A stretch of 64,000 bases of DNA from Acholoe squamosa (taxonomy: Eukaryota; Annelida; Polychaeta; Phyllodocida; Polynoidae): NCBI GenBank assembly GCA_949317995.1, contig OX439036.1, positions 5,511,207-5,575,206 on the forward strand. The letters are read 5' to 3'. The notes beneath the pieces were generated by a model that did not search any database, had not been told where the DNA came from, and saw only the letters and a program-made list of their open reading frames with translations. Positions 25,901-35,975 of this stretch are shown here, in pieces. Positions within the stretch are counted from its first letter, which is position 1. Every line of letters starts with the position of its first letter. The position numbers and the translations under genes are program-made.

Positions 25901-26393
25901 CCAATATACCCTTTTTTTGACTATGTACAAGATCTATATGTTTGAAACAATTGCTCAAGATTTCACATTGCTATCTCAAGGACAAGAAACCTTTGCTAGG
26001 GTGAGCAGTGACTGATGTGCTCACCAACTGCTCACAAGCCCCTTGTTACCTGCTCGCCCCACTTTGATCACATATAGCTCTATATAGAACTCCTCGTGTT
26101 TTTAACTTAGAATGAATAAAATAAAATACTTAGAATTTTGGTAGCAACTCATGCAAGGGCTCCATAGAAAGGTATTGATTTGCTATAGCTAATATAGAAT
26201 TGAAGATGTAAGGTGCATACAATTGGTATAGCTAACTAGAAATGTCTGCCCTTTAATGTCCAAGTTTGGAAAATGATTATCGATGAGGTGAAACTGGCTG
26301 GATGCTGGGTTATTTTGATTTATCTACATTCTCACCTGAAGCTGTAACAGTCAGACATATTACACCGCAGATGAGGAGGAGTGGAGACCTCAT
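16824..26393 (-). CDS. Copy B: secreted CTLD/PAN-like lectin gene, complete
   Basis: Exon 1 at 26336-26393 (58 nt; MRSPLLLICGVICLTVTAS signal peptide, donor GTGAGA), CTLD part 1 at 19677-19842 (166 nt), CTLD part 2 at 19194-19402 (209 nt), PAN part 1 at 18575-18689 (115 nt), PAN part 2 at 17411-17549 (139 nt, TGA). An alternative distal PAN part 2 lies at 16824-16959 (136 nt, TAG). With either last exon the total is a multiple of three, giving about 228 or 227 residues. The CTLD has WIGL, WSDK, a W-A-D version of the WND motif and final YVC, but no EPN/QPD. Intron 1 is 6.5 kb and holds a dead transposon-type gene and the palindrome repeats. Likely a secreted recognition protein of unknown ligand. 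Confidence 0.8.
20015..20938 (+). mobile_element. Penelope-like fragment, unit B copy
   Basis: Same element as 11494-12573 but lacking about 240 bp of the reverse transcriptase end, joined at GTGGATTCC/AACTGAC. It keeps CKSPNDCNYCPK, ITCKHCGIQYVGQTERKLM and the terminal GLNDLD before TAA at 20936-20938. A stop interrupts the early part, near 20221. Confidence 0.8.
21015..22021. repeat. Array of palindromic repeats (28-bp hairpins)
   Basis: GTCAACCTTTGTC-type boxes occur near 21015, 21351-21378, 21636-21657, 21822 and 21994-22021. The last is a perfect 13+2+13 inverted repeat that would fold as a hairpin. Spacing is irregular (roughly 170-340 bp) and the sequence between boxes is only weakly similar, so this is either an old tandem repeat or a family of small elements. 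Confidence 0.75.
22330..22470 (+). promoter_or_regulatory. Promoter-like block before the dead transposon-type gene
   Basis: Within about 50 bases lie CACGTG (E-box), ATGCAAAT (octamer) and GATTGGCTGAG (CCAAT box, reverse), with a TTTTATAGG TATA-like word further on and the ATG at 22496. The order suits a promoter for the plus-strand gene, but this rests on motifs only. Confidence 0.3.
22496..25459 (+). pseudogene. Decayed intron-bearing gene of a transposon-type family (DUF7869-like)
   Basis: Recognisable exons: an acidic N-terminal exon (22496 to about 22770); 23100-23198; 23408-23573, with donor GTAAGT; and a long exon from 23786 behind TTTTCAG. Family marks include HAGGLRKTDK, GPLYFLVPRKYGIFGVC, LDLYCDNCRGQNKNKY and FLITGHIKFAPD. 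From memory these match a repeated animal family often annotated DUF7869; the paired Asp/Asn motifs suggest a nuclease-like fold, which is inference. It is dead: in-frame stops lie at 24693 (TAG where Trp is expected), about 24818 and about 24916, with an earlier TAG in the second exon and a TGA at 24162. The C-terminus is a Gly/Arg-rich tail. It sits in intron 1 of lectin copy B on the opposite strand. Confidence 0.65.
25075..25400 (+). repeat. GGCAGGGGCAGA minisatellite coding Gly/Arg repeats
   Basis: Hexamer and dodecamer purine-rich repeats (GGCAGG, GGCAGA) encode RG/RGRGRG in one frame. They form the tail of the dead gene and also create misleading Leu/Pro-rich ORFs on the other strand. 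Confidence 0.85.
26336..26393 (-). CDS. First exon (signal peptide) of lectin copy B, possibly shared with A
   Basis: 58 nt from ATG to a GTGAGA donor, phase 1, the same length as the first exons of L1 and L3. It encodes a hydrophobic signal peptide. It is the only first exon upstream of both duplicated bodies, so any spliced transcript of A would most simply use it. Confidence 0.85.
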
Positions 26394-29311
26394 CTTCACG
26401 GCAGACTTGTGCTGGTCTGTGGTCAGTTAGCTCTGTCTGTTGTAAAGTAGGTTACAGTGACTGACTAGAAGTATAATATCGACAAGTATCAGGTTAGCGC
26501 TGAGTCGGGTCTCAATGTCCCATCGTTAATTCATAAAAGCCTTCTGGCTTTAGGGTCGCTTTTAGCACCAAAAAGACCTGACAATGGATGTTATTATCAA
26601 ATGACATGCCAGGCTGTCAAGTGTAAACATAAGTTCATTTTAGCTATTTGCCAGTACTTTACCCGTCCATTTATGTGTATACACACACTATTGATTACAC
26701 ACCGGTAAGTGGTAGTATTGTTGCAGACAAAGGCAGATATACCACATGATAAAGGTTTATGTACTGTTTCTATACAACCAGTAGGACTGTGGGAAGCTAC
26801 TTCTCAAATGTTTTTTAAATCTAGATAAGGCGACTGATTTCTTTTTTTTTGTTCAAAGTACCTAATTTGATTATTGTTTGATATTTTTTATAGTAAATTT
26901 ATGGTACTAAATGATGACCAGTATTTGTAAATATATTAATTAAGGACATTGTCCTTTCCACCTAAGTGTGACAATTTGACAACTCTAACAAAGTGCTATT
27001 TAGAATTCATCAATCAAATAGTATTTAACCTAACTTCAGAGGGGGGGGGTAACCTTGCATAATTATTTAGGTCCTTTTGGCCTAAGGCATAAAGACTATT
27101 GGTTTTGTGCATACAGTTCTAGAGAAACTGTGATTGGTTGCAAAGGGAGGCGGTATAACATAATTGATTGATTAATACACCCATATGTACATCACTGAGC
27201 CATACATCGATCCTACCTATAGTATCAGCTACATGTTTGTTCGTCTACAGAGACTTTGAGTGAGGAAGCCAGACTTAATGCAGACTTTAATTACTGATTT
27301 GGGGGTGTAAATAAGTCAACCCTAAAAGAATATTATTGTTAATATGTATAGATTTTAGTACATTTGTAGCTCAGCTTGGCATTATGATTTTTTAAATACA
27401 TTCAGCTATTCATACTGGGACTCAGTCTATGCTGTAGTTGTTTCTAAATGCTGGGATGGGGCACTCTGAGTTTTTATAAACTTGCAGGGCACCACCATGA
27501 AAAAAAAACCCGGGCAATCCTAGTTAAATCCATGGTGAGAGTTTTATGAATGCTATGCACTTCTCCAAATCAGAAAAGAAAATTGAAAACGCTACCCTTG
27601 CACAGCCTTTTTTTAAAAACAAGAAAAAAATATCCACAATGCCTAAAAGTGTCATGAACAATATGGACCCATGCTTAAGGTATGTGATGGCCAAGGACTA
27701 CATGCCCATTCATTGACACAATTTAGGATATTGAGTACCTATATTGTTAGCTATACTGCTACAGTGAAATAGATCTTGAATAAACATCTGTCTTGTAGGA
27801 GAGTTGTGTGCAACGACTCCTCAAAATCTATAGGCGCATATGCAGTTATTCATGACAATGTTATGTACTGAAATCCTTATCCACACTTTTTGTATTTTCT
27901 CATTTCAGGTATGGGAACACCAGATCCTATATCCTACTTGTTATTTATGTCAGTAAACAGAAATATGAGATGTATGCTCTATTATACGAGTATTCATAGG
28001 TGACTGTCTACACACTCAATCCCTCCAGTGCTGCCACCACTGGCGGTATCCAACTATACCACTTCCTTGGTTACTGTAATCATTCCCTCCTGTATCTACA
28101 ACATTGTCGGTTGTGTCACCTTTACAGTAATTGATTTCTTATTTTAATTGTCAATTTTTGTAATAAATAGGGCCTTTAGCCAAACCTTGACAATTAAGGC
28201 CAAATTACTCAATTGTCTTTGTGTATTAATTCATGTACACCCCGAGCATTACATAAGGAACAAAGTGAATATTGAACAATATTAAAGAATTGATGAGATG
28301 AGATAAGGTGTGATATTGCATATGTCTAAAATATTTTGTTGTGCTCTGTCTTGACTTTAACTTTGAAAGTGCTTAATGCATCTATTAGGGTGTACTCTGG
28401 CTTTAACCTGTTTATAAAAGGCACTCTTCAGTGTTAGTGTTTGAGTGTCCTTGGGACCTCTCATCTAGCGCCAGTATGAAACCTTGTAAGGATAGGCCTA
28501 TTGTCATTAAACCTGTTTGATTTACATATATGAAATGCATACGTCAATAAAAGTATGTCTCTCTATATATGTAATTCTGTACATCCATTTTTACTACTTT
28601 ACTGCTAAAAAAAAGGTTTTTCTTCTAACAGCACTTTATATCCAATAGTTGTAACTCTTGGCTTTCACCTGTACAATCCCTGAGACATACAAAGTCAATA
28701 TAATCAAACATAGGTAAGATCATAGTTTTAAATATAGTAACAGCTGCATCTTCTCATCCTAGTTAGTTGTACAGTTTTGTCCATAATCGTATTGATGGTA
28801 CTAATGTTCTATACAATTCAATATGGTCTAGAAAAACAGGTCCCCACTTGTATGATTATGACAGCATAGTTTCACGTACCAATTCGAAGCTTTGAACTAG
28901 CTTATGTCTTATGTTCTTGCATTACGTTGACAGTAAGCAAATGTTTACTGTGTTGGTTTCTGACACTCTTGCAAGTCAATTTCTATTCTAGTTTATTTTT
29001 TATTCTGCCCCAATTTATGTAAGCTTTTAGGCTATACTATAATGAAATGATAATCATGGAAAGTTGGCTCTTAAAAGAAAAAAAAGAAACGATTGTTACA
29101 AGTAGAAAATACTATTGCCCTCTGGCAATGCATAAAGTGGATATCATGAGTGTGTACTAGTTACCAAGTTGCGTGTGTGTAGGTGTTATCCATATACTAA
29201 GAGAGGGTTGGCCACTCAAGGGCCTTTGCTGCCTTCTGGCAGATACCCTTTGAACTATTTCCAATTCATATAGCCATGGATGACAGAGGTGAGGGGGGAC
29301 TTTGCCCTCTA
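26394..29311. other. Upstream region of lectin copy B, no other gene seen
   Basis: The stretch 26990-27160 resembles 49520-49660, the flank upstream of L3, including CTTGC...ATTATT and GTGTGCATACAG-type words, so 5' flanking DNA was duplicated with the genes. The rest is AT-rich with short simple repeats and no convincing reading frame. A palindrome TTGCCCTCTGGCAA lies near 29115. Confidence 0.55.
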
Positions 29312-29429
29312 TGATATACCATTTTATTATTCCATAAATTCTAACATATTATTGTATTAATCAAAGAATATCTATGAAATTAATACATACGTTGGTTCTA
29401 AGAGCTATAAGAGCGCTCAAACTTTATAT
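29312..29429 (+). mobile_element. Remnant of the 5' LTR
   Basis: 118 bp match the start of the 3' LTR (41516-41633) with one mismatch, starting TGATATACC. The match stops abruptly at CTTTATAT, after which gag coding sequence begins at once. The rest of the LTR, the primer-binding site and the leader are absent. Confidence 0.9.
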
Positions 29430-29479
29430 AAGATCAGCGGAAGTCCCTAGAGAGACAACAACAACAGATAGCAGACCTC

Positions 29480-30868
29480 ATGAAGATGGTATCATCCCAG
29501 ACCCCACAGCCTCCCACACCTGCCATCACACCTGTTGTCCCACCATCTGCCTCTGGATCCAAAGATGACATCATAATCTCCATGGTGTCCAACATGACCA
29601 AACTCATAGACAGAAAACAACAGGATGACAGAAAGATCAGGCTACATGAGGTAACAAAACCCAAAACCTTTTCACACCCATCACCACTCATGTCAACAGC
29701 ATTATTTATTGATCACAAATTCCCAGAATATCTGAAGGATAAGTACAAAGTAACAGACAGTGACACCATGGTAACATATTTACCCAAGTACCTCGAAGGG
29801 CAAGCACTAGCTTGGTTTGAATCCTTCAGGGAGAGTGCCACACCTGATATGTTGACATGGACCAATGTAGTAAATAAATTAAAAGAGTATTTTGCTACTC
29901 GAGACAATATCATCTCAAGGACAGCACTCCGTGCACAAAAGATAGATGAACCTGTCCTAGACTATGCATGCCATCTCAGGAAAGTGTGTAATGCCCAACG
30001 CCAGAGTGATGAAATCCTAAGCAAGGCATTTACCCAAGGCATGAGGCCCTGGATCTCTGTAGCTCTTGAGAACAAGAAAATAGACTCTTTTGACCAGGCC
30101 CTAGACCTAGCCCTAGAGGTTGAGACCCAAGAGAGATCTAGGAAGGTGAGGGATGCAGAGTCCAACCCACAGCCTACTAAGAAAAAGGTCCAGGAAATCA
30201 GCACTAGTGCAGATGAAGATGTTAACCTAATGTCTAGTGCCCATGTAAGGCAACAGGAGGCTAAGGTTGCATCAAGAGACCCTACCGGTAGATATAGAGC
30301 AAATAACTATGACCCCAACTACCAATCCAATAGAGGTAGAGGTAGAGGGGGCAACAACAACAACAACCGGGGGGGTCACAACAGTTCTTCCAACTCCAAC
30401 AATGGTAACTCTTCATACAGTGATAGGAGAGACAGAACCCCAAGTAATGGCAGATCCTATAATAATCAAGGATCCAACAGTAGGAGCCATAGTCCACATA
30501 GGAACTATAACTCTGGATCCTACAACAACTCTGGATCCTACAACAACAGCCAGGGTTCAAACAACTCTGGATCCTATAATCAAGGATCCAACAGTAGGAG
30601 CCAGAGTCCACATAGGAACTACAACAGTGGATCCTACAACAACAATGGCGCCTACAACAACCAGAGATCCAATAACTCCGGTCAATACAGCAACTCTGGT
30701 CAATATAACCAGGGTTCCAACTCACGCCAGGAGGATTACAAACCTGACACAAGAGGTTACCAGGGGAACCAACGAAGTAACCCCCAAATACCACCTCATG
30801 TAATGGATCAAATCTCCAAGCTCCTGGTGGCAAGCATCTCAACCACCCCACAGAACCAGAAAAACTAG
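29480..30868 (+). CDS. gag: gag-like polyprotein, N-terminus probably truncated
   Basis: 462 codons from the first ATG, but the frame is open back to 29432, right at the LTR deletion junction, and those extra codons are Gln/Lys-rich like a coiled coil, so the original start is probably lost. A capsid-like region at residues ~75-190 includes YLEGQALAWFES. The C-terminal third is low complexity, with an RGRGRG patch followed by Asn/Ser/Tyr/Gly repeats (SGSYNN). I see no CCHC zinc knuckle; the RG region may bind RNA instead. It ends in TAG at 30866-30868, with pol open in the -1 frame across that point. Confidence 0.85.
   Translation: MKMVSSQTPQPPTPAITPVVPPSASGSKDDIIISMVSNMTKLIDRKQQDDRKIRLHEVTKPKTFSHPSPLMSTALFIDHKFPEYLKDKYKVTDSDTMVTYLPKYLEGQALAWFESFRESATPDMLTWTNVVNKLKEYFATRDNIISRTALRAQKIDEPVLDYACHLRKVCNAQRQSDEILSKAFTQGMRPWISVALENKKIDSFDQALDLALEVETQERSRKVRDAESNPQPTKKKVQEISTSADEDVNLMSSAHVRQQEAKVASRDPTGRYRANNYDPNYQSNRGRGRGGNNNNNRGGHNSSSNSNNGNSSYSDRRDRTPSNGRSYNNQGSNSRSHSPHRNYNSGSYNNSGSYNNSQGSNNSGSYNQGSNSRSQSPHRNYNSGSYNNNGAYNNQRSNNSGQYSNSGQYNQGSNSRQEDYKPDTRGYQGNQRSNPQIPPHVMDQISKLLVASISTTPQNQKN
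30857..30868 (+). promoter_or_regulatory. Candidate -1 ribosomal frameshift site gag/pol
   Basis: The heptamer G AAA AAC sits directly before the gag stop TAG, with codons in the register needed for a -1 slip, and pol is open in that frame through the stop. The first base breaks the strict X XXY YYZ rule, and I have not folded a downstream structure. Confidence 0.4.
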
Positions 30869-30891
30869 GATGTCACAGTGCCGATGGGCCA

Positions 30892-33800
30892 GTGCACTGT
30901 GACACCCCAAATACAAACAATCAATCAGGATTAACAAAGATCCAACCAGAGACAATTGCTAGTGCGAATCTACCATCTAACAGACAGAGACGTCCATCGG
31001 TGATACACATCACCCCACAAGATTCATCATCAAAGGATACAGGTGAGAGTACCAAGCTTTCTATTGTACTTCTTCAAAATGGCTGTATCAATGCAAATCT
31101 ATATGATGTTTCAGATGTACAATGTTTGGTTGATACAGGTGCTACTATCACCTGTGTCAGACAATCATTCCTCATGGATCTCCAAAAGAGATTCCATATC
31201 CAACTGAGGAAATCTAAAATCAACATCCACTTGGCAGATGGATCGGTGTGTCATGTTAGACATTCAGCTATGCTGAATTTTAGAATCCAAGGTGTCAGAT
31301 TCCAATACCAATTTGCTGTAATTCCCAACCTCACACAGCCCGTTGTTCTCGGCACAGATTTCTTAAGCACTACAAAATCTCAAATTGAATTTAATGTTGA
31401 TCCTGAACAAATTCTCAAACCCATTAGGGCAGTGAGGGATTTTACCATCCCTCCATTCTCTGAACTTGCAGTATTGGGTAAAGTCACATCTACTCAATCA
31501 CTGCAAGGCAAAACTGGAGTAGTAAATAACCTCCAAAGAAATAACAATGCCCCATATCTAGTTCAAAGGGCAGCAGTAACCCCCAGGGAAAATAACAAAC
31601 ATCCCCTAGTGTTACTCAACACCAGCAGGCGCCCACATAAAATCAAAAAGGGTGCCATCATAGCTCTATTTCAGGAAGTCAAGGAATCTGATTTAGAAAA
31701 ACCTCAACAGGCGTCAGACACTACCACACACACTGATCAATCCATCTCAGCCATACGGCCTGAGGATGTAACTCAATTCAGTGACACAGCCTCAGACTGT
31801 GAGTCCACATATGCTGACCCTGAACCCAACTCAATCAGACTCTCTGAAATAGCTGCTATACATAGTGAGGCACATGACCTCGAGCCAGAATTGGAAGAGA
31901 ATGTTCCACCAAAATCTGTGCTCACATCCAAAGATCAGCATGATAGATTAGGATCACTGCTGACCAAGTATGATGATGTATTTGTAGGAAAAGATGGAGA
32001 CATTGGTGCCACACACCTGTATACACACTCAATACATGTAAAACCTGAGGCAGTACCATGTCATTTCCTACCATATAGACAAACGCCAGAAAAACAGGCC
32101 GCAATAGGGGAAGAGTGTGAAAGGCTAGTACAACAGGGCATTCTGAGAGAATGTGCCGAAGGCCCCTGGGCTTCCAGATCCTTTTTAGTACAAAAATCAT
32201 CGGGAGGCCATAGGCTCGTCACAGATTTTCGTTATTTGAACCAAAACACGATAAATCAAGCCTTATCTACACCCCGGGCCGATGACACTCTAGACATGAT
32301 AGGGTCACTCAGACCAAGAGTGTTCAGTAAGCTAGATGCCCAACAGGGATTTTTTCAAATTCCTATAAGACAGGAGGATCAGCATAAAACCGCATTCATA
32401 GCAAATGACAAAAAATATGTCTATGAAAGGATGCCGATGGGTTTAGCGACGGCACCGGCGCGATTCTGCCATCTAGTCACATTAATTCTGAACAAACTCA
32501 AGTACAAATGTGTCCTACCATACCTAGATGACATATTGGTATTATCACCATCAATCGAACAACACTTCCATGACATGGAAGATGTGTTCAACAGCCTAAG
32601 AGTTGGTAAACTCAAACTGAAGAAATCAAAATGTGAATACTTCATAGACAGAATAGACTTCTTGGGAATGAGAGTGACACCCATGGGACTGCAACCATCT
32701 CCCACAAAGGTGGAATCAATCAAAACCTTCCCAACACCAAAATCAGTCAAAAATGTCCGATCCTTCACAGGCCTATGCCAATACTTCAAAAAGTTTATCA
32801 AAGGTTATGCCCAAATTGCTAGACCATTGTATGATCTACAAACACATCTCAAAGCATTTGTCTGGACAGAGGATGCAGATAATGCTTTCAAAACTTTAAA
32901 GCATGCCCTCTGTACCAATGCTCTTCTCAGATATCCAAACTATGAGAAAGAGTTCAGTTTGGCAACTGATGCTTCCAATGTGAGTTTAGGAGCTGTACTC
33001 TCACAGAGAGATAATGAAGGAGTGCTCAGACCAGTAGCCTTTGCAGGTAGAACCCTCTCCAAACATGAGAGAAATTACAATACCACAGAGAGAGAACTAC
33101 TGGGAGTAGTGTATGGAGTATTACACTTCAGACACTATCTAGAGACCAGACACTTCCAATTATACACAGACCATGCAGCCCTAATCCCACTATTAACCAA
33201 TACAGGACTCACACATAGATGGGCCAGATGGGCTCTAGACATACAGCAATTTTCATTCACCATCCAACACGTGAAAGGTGATGATAACACACCACCAGAT
33301 GCTATGTCTAGAAGAGAATACCCAGACTCTGGACCCATGACTAACCCTCCACCCCTACCAAGGAGAGTTAGAGCAGCCAGTAGAACCAAGTTTGCAAAAG
33401 TAACAAAGAAAGTACCATTCAAAAGGGATGATCCACCCAACACCATTGAAAGGCCAGAGACACCCATTAGGGGTATCTTGAAGCAATCTACACACTATGT
33501 GTTTTGCCACTGTGAGAGAGAATACTCACAACTCTTTCCAGATAACGACTTCGAGCCTATTGAATTCTCATCACTCAATCAGATAGTGAAGGCAACTCCT
33601 AAGGAGCCACCCTTCACCCCACCTGACTCAGACGATGAAGATTCAGAAGACACAATATATGCTATTACTCAAGCAACTTCCAAATCAGTCAGATTCTTTG
33701 AACCAATGCAGGGAGAGGAAACATCAAACCATTTGTGTCCTATGACCACACGCTCAAAGACTAGAGAAATTATTCAGGAGGGCACACCAAAACCCCCCGC

Positions 33801-35598
33801 ACAATCAAAAACTATTCTAAATGAGAAAAAGGTCACAGGAAACAAACCTACCAAAACCCCACCTGCCAGGAAAAATGTCACAAAAGACACTGCATCTACT
33901 AAGTCAAAGAACTCTGAGACAAAGAAGAATGACAAAAAGCAAATTGTGCCTTTAAAGAAAAGGGTTGCCACTTCCACCAAGGCGAGAATAGGCCCTCCAA
34001 AGGAGCCTACACACCAAAACAAGAGTGACACACCCCAACAAAAGGCACAAGATAGGCCAATAGTCGATGAAAAAGAAAAAGAAAGAGACAGAATAAAACA
34101 ACATGTGCTAGATATAAATCAACTACTGGATCAGATTCCCGACACATCCATCTCAGGTACAAACCTTGGCTTGGAACAAAGGAAAGACAAGGACCTATTG
34201 CCCCTCATACAGTATCTTGAGGATGGGACCTTGCCTGTACCAAAAGCACAAGGAAATAGAATCATCAACCAAGGCCAGACATACACCTTGGTAAATGGTA
34301 CATTAGTCCATATATGCCCCATAAATTGGAGAAAAACCAATACTGTACCACTTCAAATTGTTATACCACAGCAATGGGTAACAAGTACACTACAGTATTT
34401 CCATGACTCACCTACTGGCGGCCATCTTGGTTCAAGTAGGATGCTGTCAGCACTCCGACCTAGGGTATATTGGAAGTCTATGCTAGCAGACACAACAAAA
34501 TATGTTTCCACCTGCCACACATGCCTCACAGCAAAAAGGCAAGTACACTCACACAAAACACCAATGACAGTGAGAGAGTACATGACTTCACCAATGAAGT
34601 TCCTAAACCTAGACGCGGTGGGGCCACTTCCCGCAACTGCCAGGGGAAACAAACATATACAAGTCTGCATAGATTATGCTACCAGATATGCAACAGCTTT
34701 GGCTACTACTGACTTAAAAGCTGAAACAACAGCAGCAGAGTTCTACAAGAATATAATTTGTCATCATGGAACACCAGCCACTCTTCAAACAGACAATGGA
34801 ACATGTTATACAGGTGCAAAGTTCACAAAGTTAACTAAACACCTCAAGATCAAACATAAATTCTCCTCACCATACAGGCCACAATCAAATGGGCTTGTAG
34901 AGAGGTTCAATGCTAGCATAGGCACAGCGCTCAGAGCATTCTGCTCAAAGCACCAAAACAATTGGGATTCATTTATTGAACCCATAACCTTTGCATTAAA
35001 CAACACTGAATCCCAAACCACAGGATTCACCCCTTTCTTCCTACTCCATGGAAGAAACCCAGCCACCCCAATGGACTTAGGGCTGGGAATACAGGAAGAC
35101 ATATCCACAGTAGCAGACCATGTAGCTAACATGATAACAAATCAAGATACCTCTAGGAGGAAAGCTATAGAAAGGGTCGCCAAGCTACAAAAGGAAAGGA
35201 AGGATAGATATGATAAGAAACTTACACCACAGGAAATCAAGGTCACCGACATGGTGTACCTAAACATACCAAGAATCCTGACCAACACAGAGTGTAAGAA
35301 ACTTCAACCCCTTTTTATGGGACCATATGTTGTAGTAGATAGACCTAGTTTGACAAGTGCCAAACTCAAAAACTTGGACACCAATCTATTGGTGGCCAGA
35401 CCAGTGCACATAGACAGACTGAAAAAGGTTGTGGCTGTCAGAAACAATGAATTTGCACACAGGCTTATTCCACATGAGGCCAAATACTACAGCAAAATTG
35501 TAAGGAACAAAAATGATATCACCCTTACAAGAGAAACCACAGGCATAGGCCCAATCAAGCCTAGGCCTGCACACCACATACTAAGAAAGACAATCTAG
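30892..35598 (+). CDS. pol: pol: protease, reverse transcriptase, RNase H, integrase
   Basis: About 1568 codons counted from GTG; the real entry is probably by frameshift from gag. Aspartic protease with DTGA at ~81-84; reverse transcriptase with the YLDD catalytic motif at ~544-547; RNase H with TDAS at ~693; integrase with an H-H-C-C zinc module (HDSPTGGHLG...CHTC) from ~1171, and a DDE core with D ~1239, D ~1301 and E ~1336 (35 spacing); GPYVV (GPY/F-type module) near 1480. Between RNase H and integrase is an unusually long Lys/Thr/Pro-rich linker (~820-1090). No chromodomain seen. The frame is uninterrupted, so this part looks recently active. Confidence 0.95.
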   Translation: MHCDTPNTNNQSGLTKIQPETIASANLPSNRQRRPSVIHITPQDSSSKDTGESTKLSIVLLQNGCINANLYDVSDVQCLVDTGATITCVRQSFLMDLQKRFHIQLRKSKINIHLADGSVCHVRHSAMLNFRIQGVRFQYQFAVIPNLTQPVVLGTDFLSTTKSQIEFNVDPEQILKPIRAVRDFTIPPFSELAVLGKVTSTQSLQGKTGVVNNLQRNNNAPYLVQRAAVTPRENNKHPLVLLNTSRRPHKIKKGAIIALFQEVKESDLEKPQQASDTTTHTDQSISAIRPEDVTQFSDTASDCESTYADPEPNSIRLSEIAAIHSEAHDLEPELEENVPPKSVLTSKDQHDRLGSLLTKYDDVFVGKDGDIGATHLYTHSIHVKPEAVPCHFLPYRQTPEKQAAIGEECERLVQQGILRECAEGPWASRSFLVQKSSGGHRLVTDFRYLNQNTINQALSTPRADDTLDMIGSLRPRVFSKLDAQQGFFQIPIRQEDQHKTAFIANDKKYVYERMPMGLATAPARFCHLVTLILNKLKYKCVLPYLDDILVLSPSIEQHFHDMEDVFNSLRVGKLKLKKSKCEYFIDRIDFLGMRVTPMGLQPSPTKVESIKTFPTPKSVKNVRSFTGLCQYFKKFIKGYAQIARPLYDLQTHLKAFVWTEDADNAFKTLKHALCTNALLRYPNYEKEFSLATDASNVSLGAVLSQRDNEGVLRPVAFAGRTLSKHERNYNTTERELLGVVYGVLHFRHYLETRHFQLYTDHAALIPLLTNTGLTHRWARWALDIQQFSFTIQHVKGDDNTPPDAMSRREYPDSGPMTNPPPLPRRVRAASRTKFAKVTKKVPFKRDDPPNTIERPETPIRGILKQSTHYVFCHCEREYSQLFPDNDFEPIEFSSLNQIVKATPKEPPFTPPDSDDEDSEDTIYAITQATSKSVRFFEPMQGEETSNHLCPMTTRSKTREIIQEGTPKPPAQSKTILNEKKVTGNKPTKTPPARKNVTKDTASTKSKNSETKKNDKKQIVPLKKRVATSTKARIGPPKEPTHQNKSDTPQQKAQDRPIVDEKEKERDRIKQHVLDINQLLDQIPDTSISGTNLGLEQRKDKDLLPLIQYLEDGTLPVPKAQGNRIINQGQTYTLVNGTLVHICPINWRKTNTVPLQIVIPQQWVTSTLQYFHDSPTGGHLGSSRMLSALRPRVYWKSMLADTTKYVSTCHTCLTAKRQVHSHKTPMTVREYMTSPMKFLNLDAVGPLPATARGNKHIQVCIDYATRYATALATTDLKAETTAAEFYKNIICHHGTPATLQTDNGTCYTGAKFTKLTKHLKIKHKFSSPYRPQSNGLVERFNASIGTALRAFCSKHQNNWDSFIEPITFALNNTESQTTGFTPFFLLHGRNPATPMDLGLGIQEDISTVADHVANMITNQDTSRRKAIERVAKLQKERKDRYDKKLTPQEIKVTDMVYLNIPRILTNTECKKLQPLFMGPYVVVDRPSLTSAKLKNLDTNLLVARPVHIDRLKKVVAVRNNEFAHRLIPHEAKYYSKIVRNKNDITLTRETTGIGPIKPRPAHHILRKTI

Positions 35599-35975
35599 GT
35601 GTGGTGCAGTTTCAAGAAATTAGAAACAAGATTGAGATACCAAAAGAACATAAGATTTTCAAAATGTATTACAAATTCTCTTCATCCACACATAAGACAT
35701 GTGTGACTGATAATGAATTACTTATATGTATATAAAGCCAATCAAATTTGTAAATATATCAGTAGGTTATTGCCTCTGAAAGGGTCAAAGACTGGGACCC
35801 CCCAAGTAAAGCAGACATGAAGTCTAAGAAGAGTAAGGGTAACACAATGGAGTGTCTAAAGCCTAATCCCCACATGAAAGAGCGCGCTATGCCAACACAG
35901 CAGTCTATAGAGATCAATTGACCTTATAAGCTACCCTCAGACAACTGTCTAGACGGTCATGAATGGCTGTCCTGG

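Noticed and set aside
30267..30851. Long Thr/Pro-rich and Tyr/Cys-rich ORFs overlapping gag
   Set aside because: Low-complexity gag repeats leave other frames open; no start context or independent evidence.
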